The notes under the pieces were generated by a model. The model was given only the letters and a program-made list of their open reading frames with translations, did not search any database and was not told where the DNA came from. Of a DNA stretch of 64,000 nt, positions 26,042 to 34,002 are shown in pieces. Within the stretch, counting starts at the first letter, position 1. Every line of letters begins with the position of its first letter. The translations under genes were made by a program, and so were the position numbers. This stretch comes from an uncultured Polaribacter sp. (GTDB lineage: Bacteria > Bacteroidota > Bacteroidia > Flavobacteriales > Flavobacteriaceae), in NCBI RefSeq assembly GCF_947503855.1, contig NZ_CANNFF010000009.1, positions 1 through 64,000 of the forward strand, read 5' to 3'.

Positions 26042-27605
26042 AAAACATCTACCTCTATACCTATCTATAGCCGTAATTTTTGGTCTTTTTATAGGCGTCT
26101 CTATTGGTGGAAACTCGGGCAATATGTTGTCTTTCTCTAAAAGTTCTACACAAGAGCGTAAAATAAAAAGATTAATAAATTTTATTGAAAATGATTATGT
26201 AGACAAAGTAAGCACAGACTCACTTTTAGATGGGGCAATTACCCAAATGTTAGGCAAATTAGACCCACATTCTGTATATATACCAAAAGAGAATTTACAA
26301 GCAGTTCAAGAAAGTATGCAAGGTAAATTTGTAGGTATTGGTGTACAATTTCGCATCATTTCAGACACGATCACTGTTATACAGCCCATAAAAGGTGGGC
26401 CAAGTATTAAAGCAGGCATTAAAGCTGGAGACAGAATTTTAATGGCCAACAAAGACACCCTTTTTGGTAAAAATATGTTAAGTGTTGCTGTACCTAGATA
26501 TTTAAAAGGAAAACCAAATACCGATGTCAATTTACAAGTGTACAGAAAAAGTACAGATTCGCTCTTTAATATCAACATTACTAGAGGTAGTGTAAATATT
26601 AAAAGTGTAGATTTAGCTTACATGATTAACGATTCTCTAGGTTATATTAAATTAGATCGTTTTGCAAGAAATACTTATAGAGAATTTAAAAGCGCTTTAA
26701 AAACTTTGGTAAATAATGGTATGATAAATTTAGTACTAGATCTTCGTGGAAATGGTGGTGGTTTTATAGACATTGCAAATAGTATTGTAGATGAGTTTTT
26801 AGAAGACAATAAACTAATTGTTTTTACCAAAAATAATAAAGGAGAAATTGACGAGTCTTTTGCTACTTCAAAAGGAGATTTCGAAAAAGGTGGTTTGTAT
26901 GTTTTAATTGATGAAAACTCAGCATCAGCATCAGAAATTGTAGCAGGTGCTTTGCAAGATAATGACAAAGGCACCATTATTGGAAGACGTTCTTTTGGAA
27001 AAGGTTTGGTACAAATAGAAATGGATTTAGGTGATGGTTCTGCAGTACGTTTAACCACAGCAAGATATTATACCCCCACAGGTCGTTCTATACAAAAACC
27101 ATATGCTGGAAATGGAAACAAAAACTATTACAAAGACTATCAACAAAGAATAAACAGTGGAGAATTATTAAGTAAAGACAGTATTAAAGTAATAGATTCT
27201 TTAAAATTTAAAACACCCAAAGGCAAAGTAGTTTATGGTGGTGGTGGTATTATACCCGATGTTTTTGTGGCTGTAGATACTACTTCTTACATGTCTAATT
27301 TCTACTTTAATACCATCAATAATTTTGCGTTTGAGTATGTAGATAACAATCGTAAAAAATTAGAAAATTGGACTATAGCCACTTATATCAATGGTTTTGA
27401 TAAAGACGAAAAAATATTTGATACTTATTTATCAAAAATAAAAGATAAAATTACACCATCATTTAGAGCAAAACAAAGCATAAAAAAATACCTAAAAGCC
27501 TCTATCGCCAATGTACTTTTTGGCGATGTTGGTTTCTACAGAATCATTCATCAAGAAGATAAAATGCTGCAAAAAGTTTTAGAGTTGGAAACTAAACAAG
27601 AATAG
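26034..27605 (+). CDS. S41-family carboxy-terminal processing protease
   Basis: A 523-residue periplasmic serine protease. An N-terminal membrane anchor (YLSIAVIFGLFIGVSIGG) is followed by a PDZ domain (about 85-170, GVQFRIISDTITVIQPIKGGP) and the S41 catalytic core. The core has the nucleophile region ENSASASEIVAGALQDND (about 302-319) and the lysine in RRSFGKGLVQ. A C-terminal extension of about 120 residues is typical of Bacteroidota members. Located between dCMP deaminase and an LpxH-like gene, an order often kept in Flavobacteriia. Confidence 0.93.
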   Translation: MNKKHLPLYLSIAVIFGLFIGVSIGGNSGNMLSFSKSSTQERKIKRLINFIENDYVDKVSTDSLLDGAITQMLGKLDPHSVYIPKENLQAVQESMQGKFVGIGVQFRIISDTITVIQPIKGGPSIKAGIKAGDRILMANKDTLFGKNMLSVAVPRYLKGKPNTDVNLQVYRKSTDSLFNINITRGSVNIKSVDLAYMINDSLGYIKLDRFARNTYREFKSALKTLVNNGMINLVLDLRGNGGGFIDIANSIVDEFLEDNKLIVFTKNNKGEIDESFATSKGDFEKGGLYVLIDENSASASEIVAGALQDNDKGTIIGRRSFGKGLVQIEMDLGDGSAVRLTTARYYTPTGRSIQKPYAGNGNKNYYKDYQQRINSGELLSKDSIKVIDSLKFKTPKGKVVYGGGGIIPDVFVAVDTTSYMSNFYFNTINNFAFEYVDNNRKKLENWTIATYINGFDKDEKIFDTYLSKIKDKITPSFRAKQSIKKYLKASIANVLFGDVGFYRIIHQEDKMLQKVLELETKQE

Positions 27606-27620
27606 CTTTTCTTTGTAAAA

Positions 27621-28388
27621 ATGATTTCGATAACAACTTCTAAGAATAAAAAAGTCTACTTTGCATCAGACCAACATTTAGGTGCACCAACAGCACAAGC
27701 CAGTTTTCCTAGAGAAAAAAAGTTTGTAACTTGGTTAGATACTGTAAAAAAAGATGCAGAAGCCATTTTTTTATTAGGCGATTTATTCGATTTCTGGTTC
27801 GAGTATAAAACAGTAGTACCAAAAGGATTTGTAAGGGTTTTAGGCAAATTAGCAGAAATAAAAGATAGCGGAATTCCCATTTATTTCTTTGTTGGTAACC
27901 ATGATTTATGGATGAATGATTATTTTGAAAAGGAATTAAACATACCTGTATATCATGCCCCACAAGAGTTTCTCATCAATAATAAAAAGTTTTTAATTGG
28001 TCATGGAGATGGTTTAGGCCCTGGAGATAAAGGCTACAAACGCATGAAAAAAGTGTTTACTTTTCCTTTATTTAAATGGATGTTTAAATGGTTACATCCA
28101 GATTTAGGCATACAATTAGGGCAATACATGTCTGTAAAAAACAAACTGATTTCTGGTGATGAAGATGCTAAATATTTAGGCGAAGAAAATGAATGGTTAG
28201 TACAATATTGTAAAAAGAAGCTTACAGAAACACATTATGATTATTTTGTTTTTGGCCACAGACATTTACCTTTAGAAATAAAATTACAAGAAAACAGTAC
28301 ATACATCAACCTTGGAGACTGGATTCAGTACTTTACTTTTGGTGTTTTTTCCAATACAGAATTTAAATTAACAGAATTTAAAGACTAA
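27621..28388 (+). CDS. UDP-2,3-diacylglucosamine diphosphatase-like metallophosphoesterase
   Basis: A 255-residue calcineurin-like phosphoesterase. Metal-binding motifs appear in order: FASDQHLGAP (about residue 14), LGDLFDFWFEY (about 52), VGNHDLWMND (about 91), IGHGDG (about 127) and FGHRHLP (about 212). The WF/DFW features match LpxH-type enzymes that cleave UDP-diacylglucosamine in lipid A synthesis. It starts 15 bp after the S41 protease gene. Exact LpxH identity is not proven from sequence alone. Confidence 0.88.
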   Translation: MISITTSKNKKVYFASDQHLGAPTAQASFPREKKFVTWLDTVKKDAEAIFLLGDLFDFWFEYKTVVPKGFVRVLGKLAEIKDSGIPIYFFVGNHDLWMNDYFEKELNIPVYHAPQEFLINNKKFLIGHGDGLGPGDKGYKRMKKVFTFPLFKWMFKWLHPDLGIQLGQYMSVKNKLISGDEDAKYLGEENEWLVQYCKKKLTETHYDYFVFGHRHLPLEIKLQENSTYINLGDWIQYFTFGVFSNTEFKLTEFKD

Positions 28389-28457
28389 TCCTATTTAATA
28401 CACTTCTAATACCTTAATCTTTAACCTTGTTTTAACAAAATAATTTTGTTAAAATTG

Positions 28458-28465
28458 TAGCTTTG
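28458..28465 (+). promoter_or_regulatory. -7 promoter box of the bat operon
   Basis: TAGCTTTG matches TAnnTTTG and lies 35 nt upstream of the moxR ATG at 28501, in a 112-bp gap after the previous gene. It is the only good candidate promoter before the eight-gene Bat cluster. Confidence 0.5.
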
Positions 28466-28500
28466 TTTCACTAAATAAAATAAAAATAATATAACATAGA

Positions 28501-29490
28501 ATGGATATAGATGTAAGAGCTATTAATGAGAAAATCGAAAGAGAAAGTGCGTTTATAGATATTTTAACCTTAGAAATGAATAAGGTTATTGTTGGGCAAA
28601 AACAAATGATTGAAAGTTTGTTAATTGGTTTGCTTGGAAACGGACATATTTTACTAGAAGGTGTTCCTGGTTTAGCAAAAACACTTGCAATTAATACCTT
28701 ATCTAAAGCAGTACAAGGTAGTTTTAGTAGAGTACAATTTACACCAGATTTACTACCTGCAGATGTTGTAGGTACCATGATTTACAACATGAAGGTAAAT
28801 GACTTTTCTATTAAAAAAGGCCCTATTTTTGCAAACTTTGTTTTGGCAGATGAGATTAATAGAGCACCCGCAAAAGTACAATCTGCTTTACTAGAAGCAA
28901 TGCAAGAGCGCCAAATTACAATTGGCGATGAAACATTTAAGCTAGACGAACCCTTTTTAGTAATGGCAACACAAAACCCTGTAGAACAAGAAGGTACATA
29001 TCCATTACCAGAAGCACAAGTAGATCGTTTTATGTTAAAAGTGGTTATTGACTATCCGCGTTTACAAGACGAACAAGTAATTATGCGTCAGAATTTAAGT
29101 GGTGGTTTTGCAACTGTAAACCCAGTAATTTCTGTAGATCAAATTATAAAAGCACGTGAAGTTGCCAATGAAGTCTATATGGATGAAAAGATAGAAAAAT
29201 ACATTCTAGATATCATTTTTGCAACACGTTACCCAGAAAAATACAACTTAGCAAATTTAAAAGACTTAATTAGTTTTGGGGCATCACCTCGTGGAAGCAT
29301 CAACTTAGCTAAAGCAGCTAAATGTTATGCTTTTATAAAAAGAAGAGGGTATGTAATTCCAGAAGATGTTAGAGCTGTAGTAGCAGATGTTTTACGCCAC
29401 AGAATTGGCATTACATACGAAGCTGAAGCAGAAAATGTAACTTCTGTAGACATCATTAACTCAATTATCAACGAAGTAGAAGTGCCATAA
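28501..29490 (+). CDS. MoxR-family AAA+ ATPase
   Basis: A 329-residue AAA+ ATPase thought to act as a chaperone for von Willebrand factor A (VWA) proteins. Walker A is EGVPGLAKT (about 54-62), Walker B is FVLADEINRAP (about 115-125), sensor 1 is MATQNPVEQEGTYPLPEAQ (about 157-175), and the arginine-rich ASPRGSINLAKAAK lies near residue 262. First gene of the Bat operon; MoxR-DUF58-BatA-BatB is a conserved order in Bacteroidota and spirochaetes. Confidence 0.95.
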   Translation: MDIDVRAINEKIERESAFIDILTLEMNKVIVGQKQMIESLLIGLLGNGHILLEGVPGLAKTLAINTLSKAVQGSFSRVQFTPDLLPADVVGTMIYNMKVNDFSIKKGPIFANFVLADEINRAPAKVQSALLEAMQERQITIGDETFKLDEPFLVMATQNPVEQEGTYPLPEAQVDRFMLKVVIDYPRLQDEQVIMRQNLSGGFATVNPVISVDQIIKAREVANEVYMDEKIEKYILDIIFATRYPEKYNLANLKDLISFGASPRGSINLAKAAKCYAFIKRRGYVIPEDVRAVVADVLRHRIGITYEAEAENVTSVDIINSIINEVEVP

Positions 29491-29492
29491 AA

Positions 29493-29573
29493 TGTGTAAT
29501 CGTGTAATTGTTTAAAACACAACAATTACGCAAAACCAACAGTTACACTTTTAAACAATTAAACAGTTACACG
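29493..29573. repeat. Gene-less copy of the GTGTAA...TTACAC element next to the DUF58 start codon
   Basis: The 25 bases at 29493-29517 (starting TGTGTAATCGTG, ending GTTTAAAA) are an inverted match, 21 of 25, to those at 29549-29573 (starting TTTTAAACAATT, ending GTTACACG). The whole moxR-DUF58 gap is this element, and its right end touches the TTG start codon at 29574. Ends are shared with the copies at 22530 and 32530. Confidence 0.75.
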
Positions 29574-30443
29574 TTGAATACTAAGGAAATACTCAAAAAA
29601 GTTCGTAAAATAGAGATTAAGACACGTCGTTTGTCTGATCATATTTTTGGAGGTGAATACCACTCCTCTTTTAAAGGGCGAGGTATGACTTTTTCTGAAG
29701 TTAGACAGTACCAATTTGGAGACGATGTTAGAAGTATCGATTGGAATGTTACTGCACGTTACAGCGAACCTTACGTAAAAGTTTTTGAAGAAGAAAGAGA
29801 ACTAACCATGATGTTGTTGGTAGATGTTTCTGGCTCAGAATCTTTTGGTACATCTCACCAATTTAAAAAAGATACCATAACAGAAATTGCGGCAACATTA
29901 GCTTTTTCTGCAACCCAAAATAACGATAAAGTAGGTTTAATTCTTTTTTCTGATGATGTAGAGCTTTTTATTCCTCCAAAAAAAGGAAAAAGTCATGTAT
30001 TAAGAATTATTAGAGAATTGATAGAATTTAAACCTAAAAGTAAAAAAACCAATATTGAAGCAGCTTTAAAGTTTTTATCTAGTGTTTTAAAAAAAAGAGC
30101 GATTGTTTTTATGCTGTCTGATTTTATGGATGATGACTATGAAAAAACATTAAAAATTGCTGCAAAAAAGCACGATTTAACAGGCATCAAAGTATTTGAT
30201 AAACATGATGAGGAAATTCCAAATTTAGGAATGGTACCTGTATTAGATGCAGAAACTGGCAGTGTACAATTGGTAAATACATCATCTAAATCTGTTAGAA
30301 ATAGTTACAAAGCAAACGCTTTACGTTTAAACGATTATTTTACAAACACTTTTAAAAGAGGTGGTGCAGGCACTATAAACACTAGAGTTGATGAAAGTTA
30401 TGTGAAAAAATTATTAGGTTATTTTAAACATAAAGGAAGATAA
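29574..30443 (+). CDS. DUF58 protein of the Bat operon
   Basis: The DUF58 frame begins NTKEILKKVRKIEIKTRRLSDHIFGGEY, and the first codon fitting this family start is TTG at 29574, giving about 289 residues. An in-frame ATG at 29508 exists but its 22 extra residues are only the translated repeat element. The DUF58 signature GRGMTFSEVRQYQFGDDVRSIDWNVTAR is at about residues 35-62. A VWA-like part follows with MLLVDVSGSESFG. The protein is thought to work with MoxR and the VWA proteins at the inner membrane; its exact role is unknown. Confidence 0.88.
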   Translation: MNTKEILKKVRKIEIKTRRLSDHIFGGEYHSSFKGRGMTFSEVRQYQFGDDVRSIDWNVTARYSEPYVKVFEEERELTMMLLVDVSGSESFGTSHQFKKDTITEIAATLAFSATQNNDKVGLILFSDDVELFIPPKKGKSHVLRIIRELIEFKPKSKKTNIEAALKFLSSVLKKRAIVFMLSDFMDDDYEKTLKIAAKKHDLTGIKVFDKHDEEIPNLGMVPVLDAETGSVQLVNTSSKSVRNSYKANALRLNDYFTNTFKRGGAGTINTRVDESYVKKLLGYFKHKGR

Positions 30444-30458
30444 AAAGCCCATCTTAAT

Positions 30459-30473
30459 CTTCCCAAAGGGAAG
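30459..30473. repeat. REP-like palindrome CTTCCCAAAGGGAAG
   Basis: A perfect 6-bp inverted repeat with an AAA centre lies in the 78-bp gap after the DUF58 gene, within cccatcttaatcttcccaaa. Closely similar short palindromes occur scattered through Bacteroidota genomes; recognition is from memory, not a search. Confidence 0.5.
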
Positions 30474-30521
30474 AAACACTCTTGTATAAAAGTTTGTGAA
30501 AACATAAAAAAAATTAAAAAT

Positions 30522-31535
30522 TTGAAAACAAATAGTAGACATAAAATGCTTCCAAAAGCTATAAAAAAAGCACAAGCTAAACGTCCTCTCTCTTTTGGAG
30601 AGAGGATTGAGGTGAGAGGCTTTTATTTTGTTTTATTTGTTTTTTTCAGCTTTGCTACTTTTGCTCAAAACTCTATGGTTAAAGTAGAAATTGATACAAC
30701 CAATATTAGAATTGGAGAGCAGTTTAATCTAAAAATATCTATAAACGAAACCGAAAATGTTATACTACCTAAATTACAATTAAAGGGTTTAGAAGTTATA
30801 GATTCTACCAAAATAGATACCCTAAAAAATAGTTTAATTAGAAGGTATATACTAACCGGTTTTGATAGTGGTGCTTTTTACATACCTCAACAACAAATAT
30901 TTGTAAAAAATCAAGCTTATTTAACAGACTCATTATTAGTAAATGTAGCTTCTGTTGCTGTAGACACTACAAAAATTAAAAAATTTCCAATAAAATCTAT
31001 TAAAAGCGAACCCTACACTTTTGATGATTTTAAAATATATATATACATATCTTTGGCAGTTTTAGCCATTATTGCTTTTTGGATTTATTGGTTTGTCATC
31101 AGAAAAAGAAAAGAAGAGGAAGAGGCACCAACCTATAGAACCTTACCACCTTATGAAGAAGCAATTTATAGGTTGAATGAGTTGGATGAAAAACTTTTAT
31201 GGCAAAACAACAAGGTAAAAGAGTACTATTCTGAATTAACAGAAATTGTAAGGGGTTATATAGAAAGAGAACTAAAAGTACCTGCCTTAGAAAATACCAC
31301 AGACGAAGTTTTATCGATGTTAAAAGATTTTAAAAATGCAGAAACCATACAAACTTCTAAAGAAACGATAGACAAGCTAAAAGATTTATTAAGAGAAGCA
31401 GATTTAGTAAAATTTGCAAAATCTAAACCTTTGGCTCCAGAAATAGAAGACGATAGAAAAGATGCAGAGTATATAATTGGCAACTTAAAACCAAAACCAA
31501 CAATAGAAAAAGAAGAGGAAGATGGATTGGAGTAA
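30522..31535 (+). CDS. Single-pass membrane protein of the Bat operon with a repeat-derived N-terminus
   Basis: The 337-residue frame opens at TTG 30522 (ATG 30546 is an alternative). Residues 9-32 are translated from an interspersed palindromic repeat (RPLSFGERIEVRG). A hydrophobic signal follows (FYFVLFVFFSFATFAQ, about 34-49), then a periplasmic beta-rich domain, one transmembrane helix (about 174-194, ISLAVLAIIAFWIYWFVI), and a cytoplasmic helical domain (YEEAIYRLNELDEKLLW...YSELTEIVRGYIERE). This protein regularly sits between DUF58 and BatA genes in Bacteroidota and resembles the DUF4381 type. Function is unknown. It overlaps batA by 14 bp, so they are translationally coupled. Confidence 0.8.
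   Translation: MKTNSRHKMLPKAIKKAQAKRPLSFGERIEVRGFYFVLFVFFSFATFAQNSMVKVEIDTTNIRIGEQFNLKISINETENVILPKLQLKGLEVIDSTKIDTLKNSLIRRYILTGFDSGAFYIPQQQIFVKNQAYLTDSLLVNVASVAVDTTKIKKFPIKSIKSEPYTFDDFKIYIYISLAVLAIIAFWIYWFVIRKRKEEEEAPTYRTLPPYEEAIYRLNELDEKLLWQNNKVKEYYSELTEIVRGYIERELKVPALENTTDEVLSMLKDFKNAETIQTSKETIDKLKDLLREADLVKFAKSKPLAPEIEDDRKDAEYIIGNLKPKPTIEKEEEDGLE
30585..30619. repeat. Palindromic interspersed repeat inside a coding region
   Basis: CCTCTCTC (30585-30592) and GAGAGAGG (30598-30605) form an 8-bp stem with a 5-base loop, followed by attgaggtgagagg, which repeats the right arm. Similar 'cctctctttggagagg' repeats are widespread in Bacteroidota genomes, usually between genes. Here it lies inside the 5' end of a reading frame and is translated in frame. 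Confidence 0.65.
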
Positions 31536-32526
31536 TTTTGAATTTTACAGTCCAGGGTTTTTGTGGCTACTAATAGCAGTACCCATTTTAGCAATTTGGC
31601 ACTTTTTTATGCGTAAAAAAGATGCAGCAGTATTAACTGTACCTAGTGTTAAAGGTTTTAAAACAACCTCTATAATAACAAAGCTAAAACCGGTATTATA
31701 TGCATTAAGAATATTGGCCATAGCAGCAACAATTATTGCGCTGGCAAGACCAAGAAATGTATCTGTTAGTAAAAAAACAAAAACAAACAGAGGTATAGAT
31801 ATTGTAATGGCAATAGATGTATCTGCAAGTATGTTGGCTAGAGATTTAAAACCGAACCGATTAGAAGCTTTAAAAAAAGTAGCAGTAAATTTTATAGATA
31901 GAAGGCCCAATGATAGAATTGGTATTGTAGTATATGCTGGAGAAAGTTTTACACAAACACCTATTACCAGCGATAAGGGTATTGTAAAAAGAACCATTTC
32001 TGAACTAAAGTGGGGTCAGTTAGAAGGTGGTACAGCCATTGGTATGGGCCTAGGTTCTGGTGTAAACAGATTAAAAGAAAGCAAAGCAAAAAGTAAAGTA
32101 ATTATCTTGTTAACAGATGGTGTAAATAATTCTGGTAATATAGACCCAAGAACTGCTACAGAATTAGCAAAAGAGTTGGGTATTAAAGTATACACCATTG
32201 GTATTGGTACTAACGGAATGGCAGATTTTCCTTGGAGTAGAGATCCAAGAACTGGCAAATTAAACTTTAGAAAACAACAAGTAGAAATTGATGAAACTTT
32301 GCTAAAAGAAATTGCAACAGAAACTGAAGGAAAATATTTTAGAGCCACAGATAACGAATCTCTAAAAGAAATTTATGATGAAATTGACAAACTAGAAAAA
32401 ACAAAAATAGAAGAATTCAAATATTACAATTATCAAGAAAAATATAGAATTTTTATATTTATTGCGCTAATTTTATTAGGATTAGAATTTATTTTAAGAA
32501 ACACAATTTTTAAATCATTTATATAA
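31522..32526 (+). CDS. batA: BatA-like von Willebrand factor A protein
   Basis: A 334-residue inner membrane protein. Two N-terminal membrane segments (FLWLLIAVPILAIWHFFM; LYALRILAIAATIIALA) precede a VWA domain at about residues 88-280 with the metal-site motif AIDVSASM (DxSxS), the threonine in GGTAIGMGL and the aspartate in LLTDGVNN. A C-terminal helix (IFIFIALILLGLEFIL) returns to the membrane. Bat proteins were named for Bacteroides aerotolerance; their molecular action is unsettled. It is separated from batB by the inverted-repeat element carrying a four-helix-bundle gene. Confidence 0.93.
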   Translation: MDWSNFEFYSPGFLWLLIAVPILAIWHFFMRKKDAAVLTVPSVKGFKTTSIITKLKPVLYALRILAIAATIIALARPRNVSVSKKTKTNRGIDIVMAIDVSASMLARDLKPNRLEALKKVAVNFIDRRPNDRIGIVVYAGESFTQTPITSDKGIVKRTISELKWGQLEGGTAIGMGLGSGVNRLKESKAKSKVIILLTDGVNNSGNIDPRTATELAKELGIKVYTIGIGTNGMADFPWSRDPRTGKLNFRKQQVEIDETLLKEIATETEGKYFRATDNESLKEIYDEIDKLEKTKIEEFKYYNYQEKYRIFIFIALILLGLEFILRNTIFKSFI

Positions 32527-32529
32527 AAA

Positions 32530-32942
32530 GTGTAATTGTGTAATTGTTGAATCGTGTAAATGTAAAAAAATGTACATATTTTCATTTGAAAAGCTTAAAG
32601 TTTGGCAAGATGCAATTCAGCTTTCAAAAGAAGTTTATAAAATAACTTCTACTTTTCCAAATGATGAAAAATTTGGGTTAGTTAGCCAAATGAGGAGAGC
32701 TACAAATTCAATTGCAGCTAACCTTGCAGAAGGTACATCTAGAAATACAAATAAAGATAAAGCACATTTTACAACAATTGCATATAGCACAACAATGGAA
32801 GTTTTAAATCATATAATTCTATCAAAGGAATTAGAATTTATATCCGAAGAAAATTATTTAGAATTAAGAGAAAAAATTTACAAAATATCTAATATGTTGA
32901 ATGCTTTACGAAAAGCACAATTAAACAATTAAACAGTTACAC
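32530..32942 (+). mobile_element. Inverted-repeat element carrying an IVS-type four-helix-bundle gene, inserted between batA and batB
   Basis: The 27 bases at 32530-32556 (GTGTAATTGTGTAATTGTTG onward) are an inverted match, 23 of 27, to 32916-32942 (ending AAACAGTTACAC). Between them is one small gene in the operon's direction. The right arm overlaps the gene's last codons (Q-L-N-N-stop). Gene-less relatives occur at 22530 and 29493. In RNA the two ends would form a long stem, as in 23S rRNA intervening sequences. No transposase is present, so how it moves is unknown. Confidence 0.7.
32570..32932 (+). CDS. Four-helix bundle protein, 23S rRNA intervening-sequence (S23/IVP) family
   Basis: A 120-residue all-alpha protein with the family's features: FEKLKVWQDAIQLSKEVYKI at the start, FPNDEKFGLVSQMRRATNSI, AANLAEGTSRN and a C-terminal helix with LRKAQ. 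Relatives are encoded inside 23S rRNA intervening sequences of spirochaetes and Coxiella and scattered as orphans in Bacteroidota; the Avd accessory protein of diversity-generating retroelements shares the fold. It probably binds nucleic acid (family knowledge) but its job here is unknown. It interrupts the otherwise tight batA-batB junction and lies within inverted-repeat ends, so it looks like a passenger and not a Bat component. Confidence 0.9.
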   Translation: MYIFSFEKLKVWQDAIQLSKEVYKITSTFPNDEKFGLVSQMRRATNSIAANLAEGTSRNTNKDKAHFTTIAYSTTMEVLNHIILSKELEFISEENYLELREKIYKISNMLNALRKAQLNN

Positions 32943-32951
32943 ATTCTAAAT

Positions 32952-33998
32952 ATGTATAGAATAGAAGAACCAATATATTTTTACTTGCTAGCAATTATCC
33001 CTGCAATGATTGTGATTTTCTTGTTGGTTTTTTGGTGGAAAAAAAGAATGCAGCGTACGTTTTCTGATGCAGCATTATTAAAAAAACTAGCACCAAATTC
33101 ATCAACATTTAAAAACACTTTAAAACTAATTTTTTTAGTAGTAGGTATTGCTTTTTTAGTAATTGGTTTAACCAATCCAAAAATGGGAACCAAATTAAAA
33201 ACGGTAAAAAGAGAAGGTGTAGATGTTGTTTTTGCTTTAGATGTTTCTAAAAGTATGTTGGCAGAAGATATTGCCCCAAACAGATTAGAAAAATCAAAAC
33301 AAATTATCTCTAAAATTATAGATAAATTAGGTTCAGATAGAGTAGGTATTATTGTGTATGCAGGTAATTCTTATCCATTATTACCAATAACAACAGATCA
33401 TGGAGCTGCCAATATGTTTTTACAAAATGCAAATCCAGATATGGTTTCTAGCCAAGGTACAGCAATAAACGAAGCCTTAGAACTAGCAAAAACCTATTAC
33501 AATAACGACGAGCAAACCAATCGATTTTTAATTATAATTTCTGATGGTGAAGACCACCAAGAAGAAACCAAACAAGTAGCACAAAATTTAGCAAACGAAG
33601 GTGTAAAAATTTACACAATTGGTGTAGGTACAGAAAAAGGTGGCCCAATACCAATGCGTTTAAATGGTTCTATGATTGGTTATAAAAAAGATAATAAAGG
33701 AGAAACTGTAATTAGCAAAAGAGTACCCAAAGTTTTACAAGGTATTGCAGATGCTTCTAATGGTACTTATATTGATGGAAATGTTACAGACAATCCTGTA
33801 AATAAAATTGCAAATATTATTGCGAATGCAGAAAAAAATGAGTTTGAAACCAAGCAGTTTTCAGACTACAAAGATCAGTTTCAATGGTTTTTAGCATTAG
33901 GGTTATTATTTCTAGTAATAGATATATTCTTATTTGATAAGAAAACAAAATGGCTTAAAAAAGTAGATTTATTTAACGAAGAAAACAATAAAAAATAG
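32952..33998 (+). CDS. batB: BatB-like von Willebrand factor A protein
   Basis: A 348-residue relative of BatA. N-terminal membrane segments (YLLAIIPAMIVIFLLVFWW; LIFLVVGIAFLVIGL) lead to a VWA domain with ALDVSKSM (DxSxS), SSQGTAINEAL and IIISDGEDHQEE. A C-terminal membrane helix (WFLALGLLFLVIDIFLF) follows. The ATG at 32952 lies 9 bp beyond the right end of the inverted-repeat element. BatA and BatB are thought to form a membrane complex with BatC and BatE. Confidence 0.93.
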   Translation: MYRIEEPIYFYLLAIIPAMIVIFLLVFWWKKRMQRTFSDAALLKKLAPNSSTFKNTLKLIFLVVGIAFLVIGLTNPKMGTKLKTVKREGVDVVFALDVSKSMLAEDIAPNRLEKSKQIISKIIDKLGSDRVGIIVYAGNSYPLLPITTDHGAANMFLQNANPDMVSSQGTAINEALELAKTYYNNDEQTNRFLIIISDGEDHQEETKQVAQNLANEGVKIYTIGVGTEKGGPIPMRLNGSMIGYKKDNKGETVISKRVPKVLQGIADASNGTYIDGNVTDNPVNKIANIIANAEKNEFETKQFSDYKDQFQWFLALGLLFLVIDIFLFDKKTKWLKKVDLFNEENNKK

Positions 33999-34002
33999 AC
34001 CC

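Noticed and set aside
26675..27058. 127-residue minus-strand frame inside the S41 protease gene
   Set aside because: Antisense shadow of a conserved catalytic domain with no independent features.
29508..29573. Upstream ATG extension of the DUF58 protein
   Set aside because: The extra 22 residues are only translated inverted-repeat element; the family N-terminus begins at the TTG at 29574.
32570..32932. Four-helix-bundle gene as part of a diversity-generating retroelement (Avd)
   Set aside because: No reverse transcriptase and no template/variable repeat pair are present in the window; the gene matches the IVS/S23 group.
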